Source of the DNA: Streptomyces antimicrobicus
GTDB taxonomy: Bacteria; Actinomycetota; Actinomycetes; Streptomycetales; Streptomycetaceae
Direction: 5' to 3'
DNA length: 33,483 nucleotides
Assembly (NCBI RefSeq): GCF_020532625.1
Contig: NZ_JAJAUY010000064.1
Coordinates: 1-33,483, forward strand
Shown: piece after piece, positions 23,056-30,395 of the stretch
Layout of the letters: every line of letters starts with the position of its first letter
Position numbering within the stretch: the stretch's first letter is position 1
The notes under the pieces: model-generated
Told to the model about the DNA's origin: nothing
Database searches by the model: none
The model's input: only the letters and a program-made list of their open reading frames with translations
Translations under genes and position numbers: made by a program

Positions 23056-24285
23056 TCAGGCCGTCAGGTCGGCCAGGACCGCCGCCAGCTCGCCCAGGGC
23101 GCGCCGTACGTGCGGGAGGTCCAGGGGGTCGCGGGCGGTCAGCGCGGCCAGCCGCTCCTGCGGGGTGGCCCCGAGCAGCGGGCCGGTGGGCAGCCGGACC
23201 CGCAGGAGCCCCAGTTCGTCGGCGAAGCGCTGGCCGCCGGGGGCGGGGAAGCCCAGCCGGGTGCCGAGGTGGTCCTCCAGTTCCATGGCGTCGCCGACCC
23301 CGCGCCGGGCGAGCCCCTCGCGCAGCGGGGTCAGGTCGGCGTAGAGGTGGCGGCCGGCCTGCGGCGGCAGGGCCAGGGCGCCCGCGCCGAGCACCTCCCG
23401 GTGCAGGGCGGCGGCGACGGCTCCGTGCAGCCGGGCCGCGGCGATCGCGCGGGCCGCGACCGCGTCGGGCTCGTCGAGGGCGTACACGGCGGCCCCGGCG
23501 ACCGGGCCGGCGACCTGGGCCCCGGTGGCGGTGAGGACGTCCAGGGTCCTGGCCCGCAGCCACGTGCCGCGCGGGGTGTCAGGGAAGCGGAGCACGGCGG
23601 CGGGCCAGCCGCCCGGCAGCAGCGCACCGGAGAGGTCGAGCAGGACGGCCGCCTGCTCGGGCAGCATCTCGGCCGGGCTGAGCACGAGCGTGTCCTGCGG
23701 CCGGTGGACGGTGTCCCGCCAGGTCTCGTCGCTCACCACGAACAGGCCGGCCGTCTGGGCGGCCTCGCACGCTTCGAGCAGCAGTTCGGGCGGGGGCACG
23801 GTCGCGGTCGGGTCGTCCGCGACGGACAGCAGCAGCACCCGCGGGTCACCGCCCTCCGCGCGGACCCGGCGCACGGTCTCCAGCAGCGCGTAGGGGTCGG
23901 GTACGCCGCCGCACTCGGCCGGGGTCGGCACGTGGTAGGCGCGCCGGCCGAGCAGCCGGACCTGCGGGGTCCACCAGGCGGGGCAGGGCCGCGGCAGCAG
24001 GACGTCGCCGCCGTACGCGCCGAGCACGGCGAGCAGCAGGGGCGGGGCGCCCGGACCGGCGGCCACGGAGGCGGGGTCGGTGGCCAGGCCCCGGGACGTC
24101 CAGTAGCGGCAGGCGGCCTCGCGCAGGGCGGTGCCGCCGCCGGGCGGCTCGGGCGCCGAGCGGTCGGCCGCGGCGGCCAGGACGGTGGTCAGCTCGGGCA
24201 GCACCGGCAGGCCGGGCTCCGGCGCGGGCGGACCGTAGCGGACCGGCCCGTGCCCCTCCGGCGCCGTGCGCTGCATCCCCGCCAC
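23056..24285 (-). CDS. Aminotransferase class I/II-like protein lacking the PLP lysine
   Basis: A 409-residue protein with a fold-type I PLP-enzyme layout: GPGAPPLLLAVLGAYGGDVLLPRP in the cofactor-phosphate region, SVADDPTATVPP where active enzymes have NPxNPTG, Asp186 in VVSDETW (the pyridine-nitrogen aspartate, with Trp for the usual Tyr), and a late Arg in LLRVRLPTG. The Schiff-base lysine site, normally S-x-SK followed by GxR, reads DLSGALLPGGWP: Gly220 replaces Lys and Pro228 replaces Arg. No lysine occurs anywhere in the protein, so it cannot bind PLP covalently. I start at GTG 24285 with GAGG seven bases upstream; ATG 24276 is the alternative. The frame is intact and has normal codon bias, so it is not an obvious pseudogene. 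Confidence 0.8.
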   Translation of the reverse strand: MAGMQRTAPEGHGPVRYGPPAPEPGLPVLPELTTVLAAAADRSAPEPPGGGTALREAACRYWTSRGLATDPASVAAGPGAPPLLLAVLGAYGGDVLLPRPCPAWWTPQVRLLGRRAYHVPTPAECGGVPDPYALLETVRRVRAEGGDPRVLLLSVADDPTATVPPPELLLEACEAAQTAGLFVVSDETWRDTVHRPQDTLVLSPAEMLPEQAAVLLDLSGALLPGGWPAAVLRFPDTPRGTWLRARTLDVLTATGAQVAGPVAGAAVYALDEPDAVAARAIAAARLHGAVAAALHREVLGAGALALPPQAGRHLYADLTPLREGLARRGVGDAMELEDHLGTRLGFPAPGGQRFADELGLLRVRLPTGPLLGATPQERLAALTARDPLDLPHVRRALGELAAVLADLTA

Positions 24286-24325
24286 CGCCTCGCCTCGTCG
24301 TCGTACCCGGTCCTCGCATTGCCCT

Positions 24326-24331
24326 TTATAG
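24326..24331 (-). promoter_or_regulatory. Possible -10 element of the aminotransferase-like gene
   Basis: TATAAA on the minus strand, within GGCCTATAAAGGGC, about 45 bases before the start codon. It is a rare AT-rich hexamer here, but no -35 match lies at 16-18 bases, so the assignment is tentative. Confidence 0.3.
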
Positions 24332-24377
24332 GCCAGAATCGATCGGTACGCTCCTGCCTACCCTCCGGACGGAGCGC

Positions 24378-24971
24378 TCACGCCTTGCGCCCCGTCAGCC
24401 CCAGCAGTCGCGTCTGGGCGTCCGCGTCGGCCGGGACCTCGACCGGCGGGGCGAACATCCCGCTCGCGGCCAGGTCGCCGGCGTAGGGGGTGACCACCTC
24501 GGTGGCCAGTTCCACCAGGGCCTGCGGAAGGCGCTCGTCCGCGCCGATGGCGCGGGAGAGGTCCCAGGTGTGCACGGTGCAGTCGCAGGTCAACTCCCGG
24601 CAGTACGCCGATCCGGGCGTGGGTCCGGCGGACAGCGCCACCGGGCGGTCGAGCGCGCCGGGCGCGGTGAACGCGGCCCGGGCGGCGGTGGCGGCGGTGT
24701 CCCAGGCGGCGACGGGGTCGTCGCCGAGCAGGTCGCCGTCGAGCGCGTCGCCGACGTCCGCGACGGTGAGGCCCTCGTCGAGCAGCGGCAGCACCCACCG
24801 CTGTTCACCGGTGACGTGGTTGACGAGGTCGCGCACCGTCCAGTCGGCGCAGGGCGTGGGCGCGTCCCACTGGTCGTCCCTGATCGCGTGCACCCGCTCG
24901 CCGAAGAGGCGCAGCGCCTCGGCGTGCCGGTCCAGCAGGCCGGTCCGCGGGTCCGTCCGGGTGTCTGCCAC
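24378..24971 (-). CDS. TIGR03086-type (DinB/maleylpyruvate-isomerase-like) putative metal-binding protein
   Basis: A 197-residue protein. WDAPTPCADWTVRDLVNHVTGEQ is the hallmark of the actinobacterial TIGR03086 family, whose four-helix DinB-like fold binds a metal with histidines; a second His lies in CDCTVHTWDLSRAIG. Members may act in mycothiol-dependent or other thiol chemistry, but this one's reaction is unknown. Two in-frame GTG starts are close together (24980 and 24971); I prefer 24971, giving MADTRTDP, since GAGG then sits at a workable distance. It is divergent from a methyltransferase gene across about 160 bases. Confidence 0.85.
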   Translation of the reverse strand: MADTRTDPRTGLLDRHAEALRLFGERVHAIRDDQWDAPTPCADWTVRDLVNHVTGEQRWVLPLLDEGLTVADVGDALDGDLLGDDPVAAWDTAATAARAAFTAPGALDRPVALSAGPTPGSAYCRELTCDCTVHTWDLSRAIGADERLPQALVELATEVVTPYAGDLAASGMFAPPVEVPADADAQTRLLGLTGRKA

Positions 24972-25070
24972 GGGTCCCACCGCCTCGTACGTCGGCTCGG
25001 CCCCCTGTCCTCAGCGTCCTCCCTGCTCCCTTGCCCCGCAACGGTGCTGTCCAGATCCCGAAACGCCTAT

Positions 25071-25098
25071 CTCACATCTCGGCATGATCGTCTACGGT
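25071..25098 (+). promoter_or_regulatory. Possible promoter of the methyltransferase gene
   Basis: CTCACA (25071-25076) and TACGGT (25093-25098) with a 16-base spacer, followed by a roughly 30-base leader with GGAGGAGA before ATG 25135. Both hexamers are weak, so this is only a candidate. Confidence 0.3.
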
Positions 25099-25134
25099 GG
25101 TCGGACCGTTTCACCGACGCGGAGGAGACGCACC

Positions 25135-25974
25135 ATGACGTCCGAGGGGACCCGTCCGGGCGGGAGCACCGCCGAGACCGCCGTCTACACCCACGGCCAC
25201 CACGAGTCGGTCCTGCGCTCGCACCGCTGGCGGACCGCGGAGAACTCCGCCGGGTACCTGATCGGCGCGCTGCGGCCCGGCATGCGGGTGCTGGACGTCG
25301 GCTGCGGACCCGGCACCATCACCGCCGACCTGGCGGCGCTGGTCGCGCCGGGGCGGGTCACCGCGGTCGACGCCGCGCCGGACGTGCTGGCGCAGGCCCG
25401 CGCGTACGCCGCCGGACGGGGCCTGGACAACGTCGAGTTCGCCACGGCCGACGTGCACGCGCTGGACTTCCCGGACGACTCCTTCGACGTGGTCCACGCC
25501 CACCAGGTGCTCCAGCACGTGGGCGATCCGGTACGGGCGCTGCGCGAGATGCGCCGGGTGTGCCGGCCCGGCGGCGTCGTCGCGGCCCGGGACGCCGACT
25601 ACGCGGCGATGACCTGGTACCCGGCCGCGCCCGGCCTGGACACCTGGCTGTCCCTGTACCGCACGGTGGCCCGGGCCAACGGCGGCGAGCCGGACGCGGG
25701 CCGGCGGCTGCACGCCTGGGCGCGGGCGGCCGGCTTCGAGGACGTCCGGTGCTCGGCCACGGCCTGGTGCTACGCCACGCCGGAGGAGGCCGCCTGGTGG
25801 TCGCGGCTGTGGGCGGACCGCACGACGGCCTCCGCGTACGCGACCCTGGCCGTCGACGGCGGCCACACCACGCCTGCGGCACTGGCGTCGATCGCGGAGG
25901 CCTGGCACGCGTGGGGCACCTCCCCCGATGCCTGGTTCTCGGTCCTGAACGGCGAGATCCTGTGCCGCGCCTGA
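25135..25974 (+). CDS. Class I SAM-dependent methyltransferase (UbiE/Methyltransf_11-like)
   Basis: A 279-residue methyltransferase. The SAM site is clear: VLDVGCGPGT (motif I), VTAVDAAPDVL (acidic residue after strand 2), FATADVHALDFPDDSFDVVHAHQVLQH split over motifs II-IV, and REMRRVCRPGGVVAARDADY (post-strand 5). The C-terminal half, with YRTVARANGGEPDAGRRL and WWSRLWADR, shapes a substrate pocket typical of small-molecule methyltransferases. ATG 25135 follows GGAGGAGA by six bases; the open frame further upstream has no family content. It is convergent with the DUF5107 gene. Substrate unknown. Confidence 0.93.
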   Translation: MTSEGTRPGGSTAETAVYTHGHHESVLRSHRWRTAENSAGYLIGALRPGMRVLDVGCGPGTITADLAALVAPGRVTAVDAAPDVLAQARAYAAGRGLDNVEFATADVHALDFPDDSFDVVHAHQVLQHVGDPVRALREMRRVCRPGGVVAARDADYAAMTWYPAAPGLDTWLSLYRTVARANGGEPDAGRRLHAWARAAGFEDVRCSATAWCYATPEEAAWWSRLWADRTTASAYATLAVDGGHTTPAALASIAEAWHAWGTSPDAWFSVLNGEILCRA

Positions 25975-26030
25975 GCCCACCGGCGGTCCCGGGGCCGAGC
26001 TTCCCGCTCGCTGGGCCGGGATTCCGCTCG

Positions 26031-26072
26031 CGGGGCCGGGCCCCTGGCCCCTGAGTGCCGGGCCGGGCCCCG
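26031..26072. terminator. Possible terminator between convergent genes
   Basis: CGGGGCC (26031-26037) pairs with GGCCCCG (26066-26072), with an inner stem GGCCC/GGGCC (26046-26050 with 26060-26064), forming a nested GC-rich structure immediately before the minus-strand DUF5107 stop. Less regular than the other hairpins. Confidence 0.35.
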
Positions 26073-28040
26073 TCAGGACGGGGGGCGCATGCGGAAGTCG
26101 TAGCGGGGTGGGAGGGGGCGGTTCGTCAGGCGGGCCCAGAGGGTGGACAGGGCCTCGTCGCCCTCGCGCAGGTCCGGGACCTCGAAGCCGTCCTCGAAGA
26201 CCCGGCGGGCCGCCACCACATGGCCCTCGGCGGCCAGCAGCCGCGCCGCCAGCAGCCGGAACCGGCCCTGCTCCCGCAGGGCCGGCCGCAGCCGCTCCCA
26301 GACGGTGCGCGCCACGGCCGGGCGGCCGGCGGCCAGCGCCACCGTCATCGCCTCCCGCGCGAGCGCGGACTCGGCGGCCGTCCAGGTCTCGCCGCCCCGG
26401 CTCTCGTGCGCCAGGTCCTCGACGGCCTCGGCGTACCGGTCCACGGCCCGGTCCTGGTTCCCGGCCACCGCGTCGGCCACGGCCAGGCAGCGCAGCAGCG
26501 GCCAGCGCGACGGGGCCAGCGGCAGCCCGCGCTCCCAGCTGCGCACGGCCTGGGCGATGTCGCCCGCGTGCCACTGGGCCACGCCCAGGTGGTACTCGGT
26601 CAGCGGATCGGCCGGGGCGGTCTCCAGCATGTCCCGCCAGTGCGGGGCGACCAGGGTCGGCCCGGGCGGGGTCACCCGGCGCGGCGTGGGGAAGACCCCG
26701 GTGCGCCACAACTGCAGCCAGGGCTCCTGGGGCTCGCCCAGGGTCGACTCCGGGAACGGGGTCCCGGGCAGCTTGTGGCCGCCGCACAGCACCTCCAGCG
26801 CGCCCCAGCCGGAGCCCGCCGCCAGCCGCTCCCCCGGCTCGGCGTCGGCGTGGGGCCGCCAGGCGGCGAAGGCCTCCGCGACCTGCTGCCGCGGCAGGGC
26901 CTCCTCCAGCGCCCGCCCGGCCGCCGCGCGGGCCGCCGCCCAGTCGCCGCCGTGCACCGCGGCCGGGTCGGCGGACAGCGGACCGTAGGCCTCCAGCCAG
27001 CTGAACTCGGCGCCGGCCTCCAGCCGTACGTGCTCCAGCTGGGTCCGCGCGAGCCCGGCCTGGATCTCCGCGTAGCCGGGGGTGCCCGGCTCGGTGAGCC
27101 ACTCCTGCCAGCGCCGGCCCCCGCGTCCGGAGCCCCAGACGAAGAGCTTGCGGCCGCGCAGCAGGTCGGTGGAGGTCTGCACGAGCCCGTGGCCCTCGGC
27201 GTCCAGCGCGGCGATCCAGCGCCGTTCGCCGTCGGGGACCTCGTAGAAGAAGTCGGCCGGGTACGCGCTGCGCAGCGGGTAGGTGCGGTCGGCCCCGTCG
27301 TGCTCGGGGACCGGCACCCGGCGCAGATCACGCTCGTGGCCGAAGTGCCAGGCCTGCTCGGCCGGGGCGAGGATCCGGCTGCCGGAGTCCTCGGGCACGG
27401 CGGTGTTGGACCACCAGGAGACCGGCGCCGGCCGTTCGTGCGGGTTGCGCACGCGGACGCCGACGTAGAGGTGGGCCGAGTCCTCGGGCAGCCACAGGTC
27501 CACCTGGAACGGCAGGTCCCGCAGCCGCTCCCACTCCCACAGCCGCACCATGGCCCCGCCGTCGGGGGCCGGTACGAGCGCGGCGTGCAGCGGGGCGCAG
27601 GAGAGGGTGGTGTGGCCGGTGGCGCCGATGTTCCATTCGATGCCGCCGGAGAACCACGCGCCGTTGAGGGCGAAGGCGGCGGGCTGGAACACGGGGTTGC
27701 GGTACAGGAGTTCACGTCCGGTGGGCAGGTGGACCAGGGAGTGCACCCGGCCGCCGAGTCCCGGCAGTACGGTGACCCGCAGGTGGGCGTTCTCCAGGAC
27801 GACGGCCTCGAACTCCGTGTGCCTGCGCGTCCGTCCGTACCCGTCGCGCACGCGGACCGGCAGCAGCGAGGTCAGCGGGCGGTAGCCGATCTGCCGGGCC
27901 ATGTCCCGGGGCAGCCCGGCACGGGCCCGCTCGTCCAGGACGTGGACCTCGTCGAGCGGACGCAGGGCGGGCAGCGGGTTCTCGGGGCCCAGCGGGGCGG
28001 CGGGGAGGGTGACGGCGGTGCGACGCACGGTGGTGGCCAT
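26073..28040 (-). CDS. DUF5107 domain protein with C-terminal TPR-like repeats
   Basis: A 655-residue protein. Residues about 30-330 form an all-beta, aldose-epimerase-like domain recognised as DUF5107 from strings such as LPGLGGRVHSL, GRELLYRNPVFQPAAFALNGAWF, and SGGIEWNIGATGHT. The C-terminal third (about 480-640) is helical and Ala/Arg-rich with TPR-like spacing (LTEYHLGVAQWHAGDIAQAV and similar). DUF5107 proteins are linked to carbohydrate metabolism in many actinobacteria, but no reaction is established to my knowledge. ATG 28040 begins MATTVRRTAVTLPAAPLGPE, a natural family start, yet has no clear ribosome binding site; an upstream in-frame ATG at 28139 would add 33 unrelated residues. 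A repeat-rich spacer separates it from the peptidase genes. Confidence 0.85.
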   Translation of the reverse strand: MATTVRRTAVTLPAAPLGPENPLPALRPLDEVHVLDERARAGLPRDMARQIGYRPLTSLLPVRVRDGYGRTRRHTEFEAVVLENAHLRVTVLPGLGGRVHSLVHLPTGRELLYRNPVFQPAAFALNGAWFSGGIEWNIGATGHTTLSCAPLHAALVPAPDGGAMVRLWEWERLRDLPFQVDLWLPEDSAHLYVGVRVRNPHERPAPVSWWSNTAVPEDSGSRILAPAEQAWHFGHERDLRRVPVPEHDGADRTYPLRSAYPADFFYEVPDGERRWIAALDAEGHGLVQTSTDLLRGRKLFVWGSGRGGRRWQEWLTEPGTPGYAEIQAGLARTQLEHVRLEAGAEFSWLEAYGPLSADPAAVHGGDWAAARAAAGRALEEALPRQQVAEAFAAWRPHADAEPGERLAAGSGWGALEVLCGGHKLPGTPFPESTLGEPQEPWLQLWRTGVFPTPRRVTPPGPTLVAPHWRDMLETAPADPLTEYHLGVAQWHAGDIAQAVRSWERGLPLAPSRWPLLRCLAVADAVAGNQDRAVDRYAEAVEDLAHESRGGETWTAAESALAREAMTVALAAGRPAVARTVWERLRPALREQGRFRLLAARLLAAEGHVVAARRVFEDGFEVPDLREGDEALSTLWARLTNRPLPPRYDFRMRPPS

Positions 28041-28157
28041 GGGGAAATGGAACACGCCGTCGCGGACGGGGACCAGGGTTCCCGCGGTTCCTCGGGGTGC
28101 ACTCCCTGGCGCGCGCCGGTCGTACGCTCCCCGCGCCACGTCCCTGCGCCGACCCGT

Positions 28158-28217
28158 GGGCGGCGGGCGGCGGATGGCGGGCGGGTTGCGGGTTGCGGGT
28201 TGCGGGTTGCGGGTGGC
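28158..28217. repeat. Heptamer tandem repeat (GGGTTGC)4 with degenerate flanks
   Basis: Four perfect GGGTTGC units at 28183-28210 followed by GGGTGGC (28211-28217) and preceded by GGGCGGC, GGGCGGC, GGATGGC and a 4-base remnant (28158-28182). The unit is not a multiple of three and lies in the noncoding interval 28041-28292. Confidence 0.9.
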
Positions 28218-28292
28218 TCAGTCGGCGTCGAACGCGCTGGTCACCACGTCGGCCAGGAGCGCGCCCGCCCGTCCGGGCCGGAGCCCGGCCGG

Positions 28293-30395
28293 TCAGGTGC
28301 GCAGCCCCACCGGGGCCACATCGGGCCGGTCGATGCCGAACACCTCGACGTACAGGGCGAGTTCCGTCTCCAGCGCCCGGACCATGGTCTCCGCCCGGCG
28401 GAACCCGTGCCCCTCCCCCTCGAAGGCGACGTACGCGTGCGGGACGTCGCGGCCGCGCAGCGCGGCCAGGAACCGCTCGGCCTGCGCCGGCGGGCAGACC
28501 GCGTCGTCCAGGCCCTGGAGCAGGACGAAGGGGGCGGTGATGCAGTGGGCGCGGGACAGCGGCGAGCGTTCCCGGCAGCGCACCGGGAGGGCCTCGGCGG
28601 GGCCGGCCAGTCCGTCGGCGTACCGGGACTCCAGGTCGTGGGTCTCGGCGGCGAAGCCCGTCAGGTCCAGCACCGGGTAGATGATCGTCCCGCAGGCGTA
28701 CAGGTCGGTGGCGGCGAGCGAGGCGGCCGTGGTCCAGCCCCCGGCGCTGCCGCCGCGGATGGCCAGCCGCTTCGGGTCCGCCGTCCCCTCGGCGGCCAGC
28801 GCCCGGGCCACGGCCGCGCAGTCCTCGACGTCCACCACGCCCCACTGCTCGCGCAGCCGCTCCCGGTAGGCGCGGCCGTAGCCGGTGGAGCCGCCGTAGT
28901 TGACCTCCACCACCCCGATCCCCCGGGAGGTGAAGTAGGCGATGCCGAGGTCCAGTACGGGCGGCACGTGGTCGGTGGGACCGCCGTGCGCCCGGATCAC
29001 GTACGGCGGCAGTTCGTCGGCGGGGGCCCGGCGGGCCGGGTGGTGCGGCGGGTAGACATGGGCGTGGATCTCGCGGTCGTCGGGCCCGAGGAAGGTGCGG
29101 CTCTGCGGTTCCGGGTAGTAGGCGGGGTCGATGCCGCTGCCGGACCGCAGCCGCCAGTGGGCGCCGATCACCCGGGCCCGCCCGGTGGCGGTGTCGAGTT
29201 CGACGACCTCGTACCCGCTGCGCGGGCTGGCGGCGACGCCGTAGACGCGCGAGCCGTGGGCGGCCAGCGTCGGCTGCCAGGCCGTCCAGGGGCCGGCCAC
29301 GTCGACCAGGTCGCCGGTCTCGGGGTCCAGTATCCCGAGGACGCAGGAGCCGAGGCCGTGCAGCACGGCCACCGGGCCGGGCGTGCCGCCGGAGGCCCGG
29401 CCGGGGGTGCCGCCGGGGGCCGGGCCGGGGGTGCCGCCGGCGCCCGGCAGGGGCGCCAGCCAGCTCAGGCCGCTCTTCCACAGCGGGCCGCCGAACTCCT
29501 CCTCGCGGGGGCACAGGTTGACCGGCTCGGCCGCGCCCTCGGGGTCCACCCGGTACGGGTTCCACCAGCCGCTGCGGTCGCTGACCGCCAACAGCGTCCC
29601 GTCCGGGGTCCATTCCGCCTGGGCGACGGCCTCCTCGGGCCCGCCCAGCACCGTACGGATCCGCTCCAGCCGACCGTCCGGGCTCACCTCGGCGACCTTG
29701 AGCTCGGTGCCGTCCCACGGCATCCGCGGGTGGTCCCACACCAGCCAGGCGGCCCGCCGGCCGTCGGGCGAGAGCCGCGCTCCGGTGGTGAACCGGTGCC
29801 GGTCGTCGGTCAGTTCGCGCACCGCCGCCCGGTCCTCGGCCGCGCTGCCGTCCAGCGGTACGGCGGCCAGCACCCGGCGCACGTCGGTGGGCGCGGGCCC
29901 GGTGAACTCCTCCAGCACGCACCACACTTCGCCGTCCCGCAGGACCGGGTCCACCCAGCGCAGCCCGGCGCCGGTGGCCGACAGCGGGGTCAGCGGACGC
30001 GGCTGCGCTCCGCCGCCGGGCGCCGCAGGGCCGCCCGGCGCGTCCGGGCCGCCTCCGGCGTCCGGCTCGTAGGCGTACAGCCGCTGGTCGTCGCCGTGCA
30101 CGAAGACCACCAACGGCCCATCACCACCGGGCCGTTCGACGCCGGTCCACGGACGGCCGCCGTACTCGGTGACCCGGCTGCGCACGTTCCACGGCGGCGG
30201 CAGCGCCGACCGCTCGGGCCCGCCGTCGGACCGCCGGCGCACCAGCGTGCGCCGGCCGCCCTCGGTGGGCCGGGGCTCGGTCCACCAGACCTCGGCGCCC
30301 ACCGTGCCCACGTACTCCGGTCGGCCGTCCAGGGAGGCGGCGAGCGCGGCGTCGATGGGTGAGGGCCAGGTGCCGTACGCCCCGACGGGCAGCAT
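28293..30395 (-). CDS. S9-family (prolyl oligopeptidase-type) serine peptidase
   Basis: A 700-residue peptidase. The N-terminal two thirds form a beta-propeller (YPEPQSRTF and many W/D blade strands); the C-terminal alpha/beta hydrolase has Ser550 in GGSAGGW, an Asp at 630 or 631 in LLQGLDDAV, and His663 in GEGHGFR. NYGGSTGYGRAYRERL precedes the catalytic domain, as in acylaminoacyl- and dipeptidyl-peptidase-like S9C enzymes. The ATG overlaps the upstream M20 stop by one base (TGATG), indicating coupled translation. Two Gly/Pro-rich inserts are present, one made of three 24-base repeats. No signal peptide is seen, so it probably works on short peptides in the cytoplasm. Confidence 0.93.
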   Translation of the reverse strand: MLPVGAYGTWPSPIDAALAASLDGRPEYVGTVGAEVWWTEPRPTEGGRRTLVRRRSDGGPERSALPPPWNVRSRVTEYGGRPWTGVERPGGDGPLVVFVHGDDQRLYAYEPDAGGGPDAPGGPAAPGGGAQPRPLTPLSATGAGLRWVDPVLRDGEVWCVLEEFTGPAPTDVRRVLAAVPLDGSAAEDRAAVRELTDDRHRFTTGARLSPDGRRAAWLVWDHPRMPWDGTELKVAEVSPDGRLERIRTVLGGPEEAVAQAEWTPDGTLLAVSDRSGWWNPYRVDPEGAAEPVNLCPREEEFGGPLWKSGLSWLAPLPGAGGTPGPAPGGTPGRASGGTPGPVAVLHGLGSCVLGILDPETGDLVDVAGPWTAWQPTLAAHGSRVYGVAASPRSGYEVVELDTATGRARVIGAHWRLRSGSGIDPAYYPEPQSRTFLGPDDREIHAHVYPPHHPARRAPADELPPYVIRAHGGPTDHVPPVLDLGIAYFTSRGIGVVEVNYGGSTGYGRAYRERLREQWGVVDVEDCAAVARALAAEGTADPKRLAIRGGSAGGWTTAASLAATDLYACGTIIYPVLDLTGFAAETHDLESRYADGLAGPAEALPVRCRERSPLSRAHCITAPFVLLQGLDDAVCPPAQAERFLAALRGRDVPHAYVAFEGEGHGFRRAETMVRALETELALYVEVFGIDRPDVAPVGLRT
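29375..29448 (-). repeat. Three in-frame 24-base repeats within the S9 peptidase gene
   Basis: Copies at a 24-base period (shared GGGTGCCGCC core at about 29381, 29405 and 29429) encode GGTPGPAP, GGTPGRAS and GGTPGPVA in a propeller loop. Frame-preserving and probably tolerated as a surface loop. Confidence 0.75.

Noticed and set aside
21832..24486. An 884-codon plus-strand frame across the metallo-hydrolase and aminotransferase-like genes
   Set aside because: Antisense to both genes and passes through the simple-repeat spacer; composition is that of a shadow frame.
28158..28217. CRISPR-like or telomere-like array
   Set aside because: Units are seven bases with no spacers and no cas genes; a simple slippage repeat explains it.
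26055..30362. A 1435-codon open frame on the plus strand across the DUF5107 and S9 genes
   Set aside because: It is antisense to two well-recognised proteins, has Gly/Arg/Pro/Ala-rich composition with no family motifs, and arises from GC-rich codon bias in the opposite strand.
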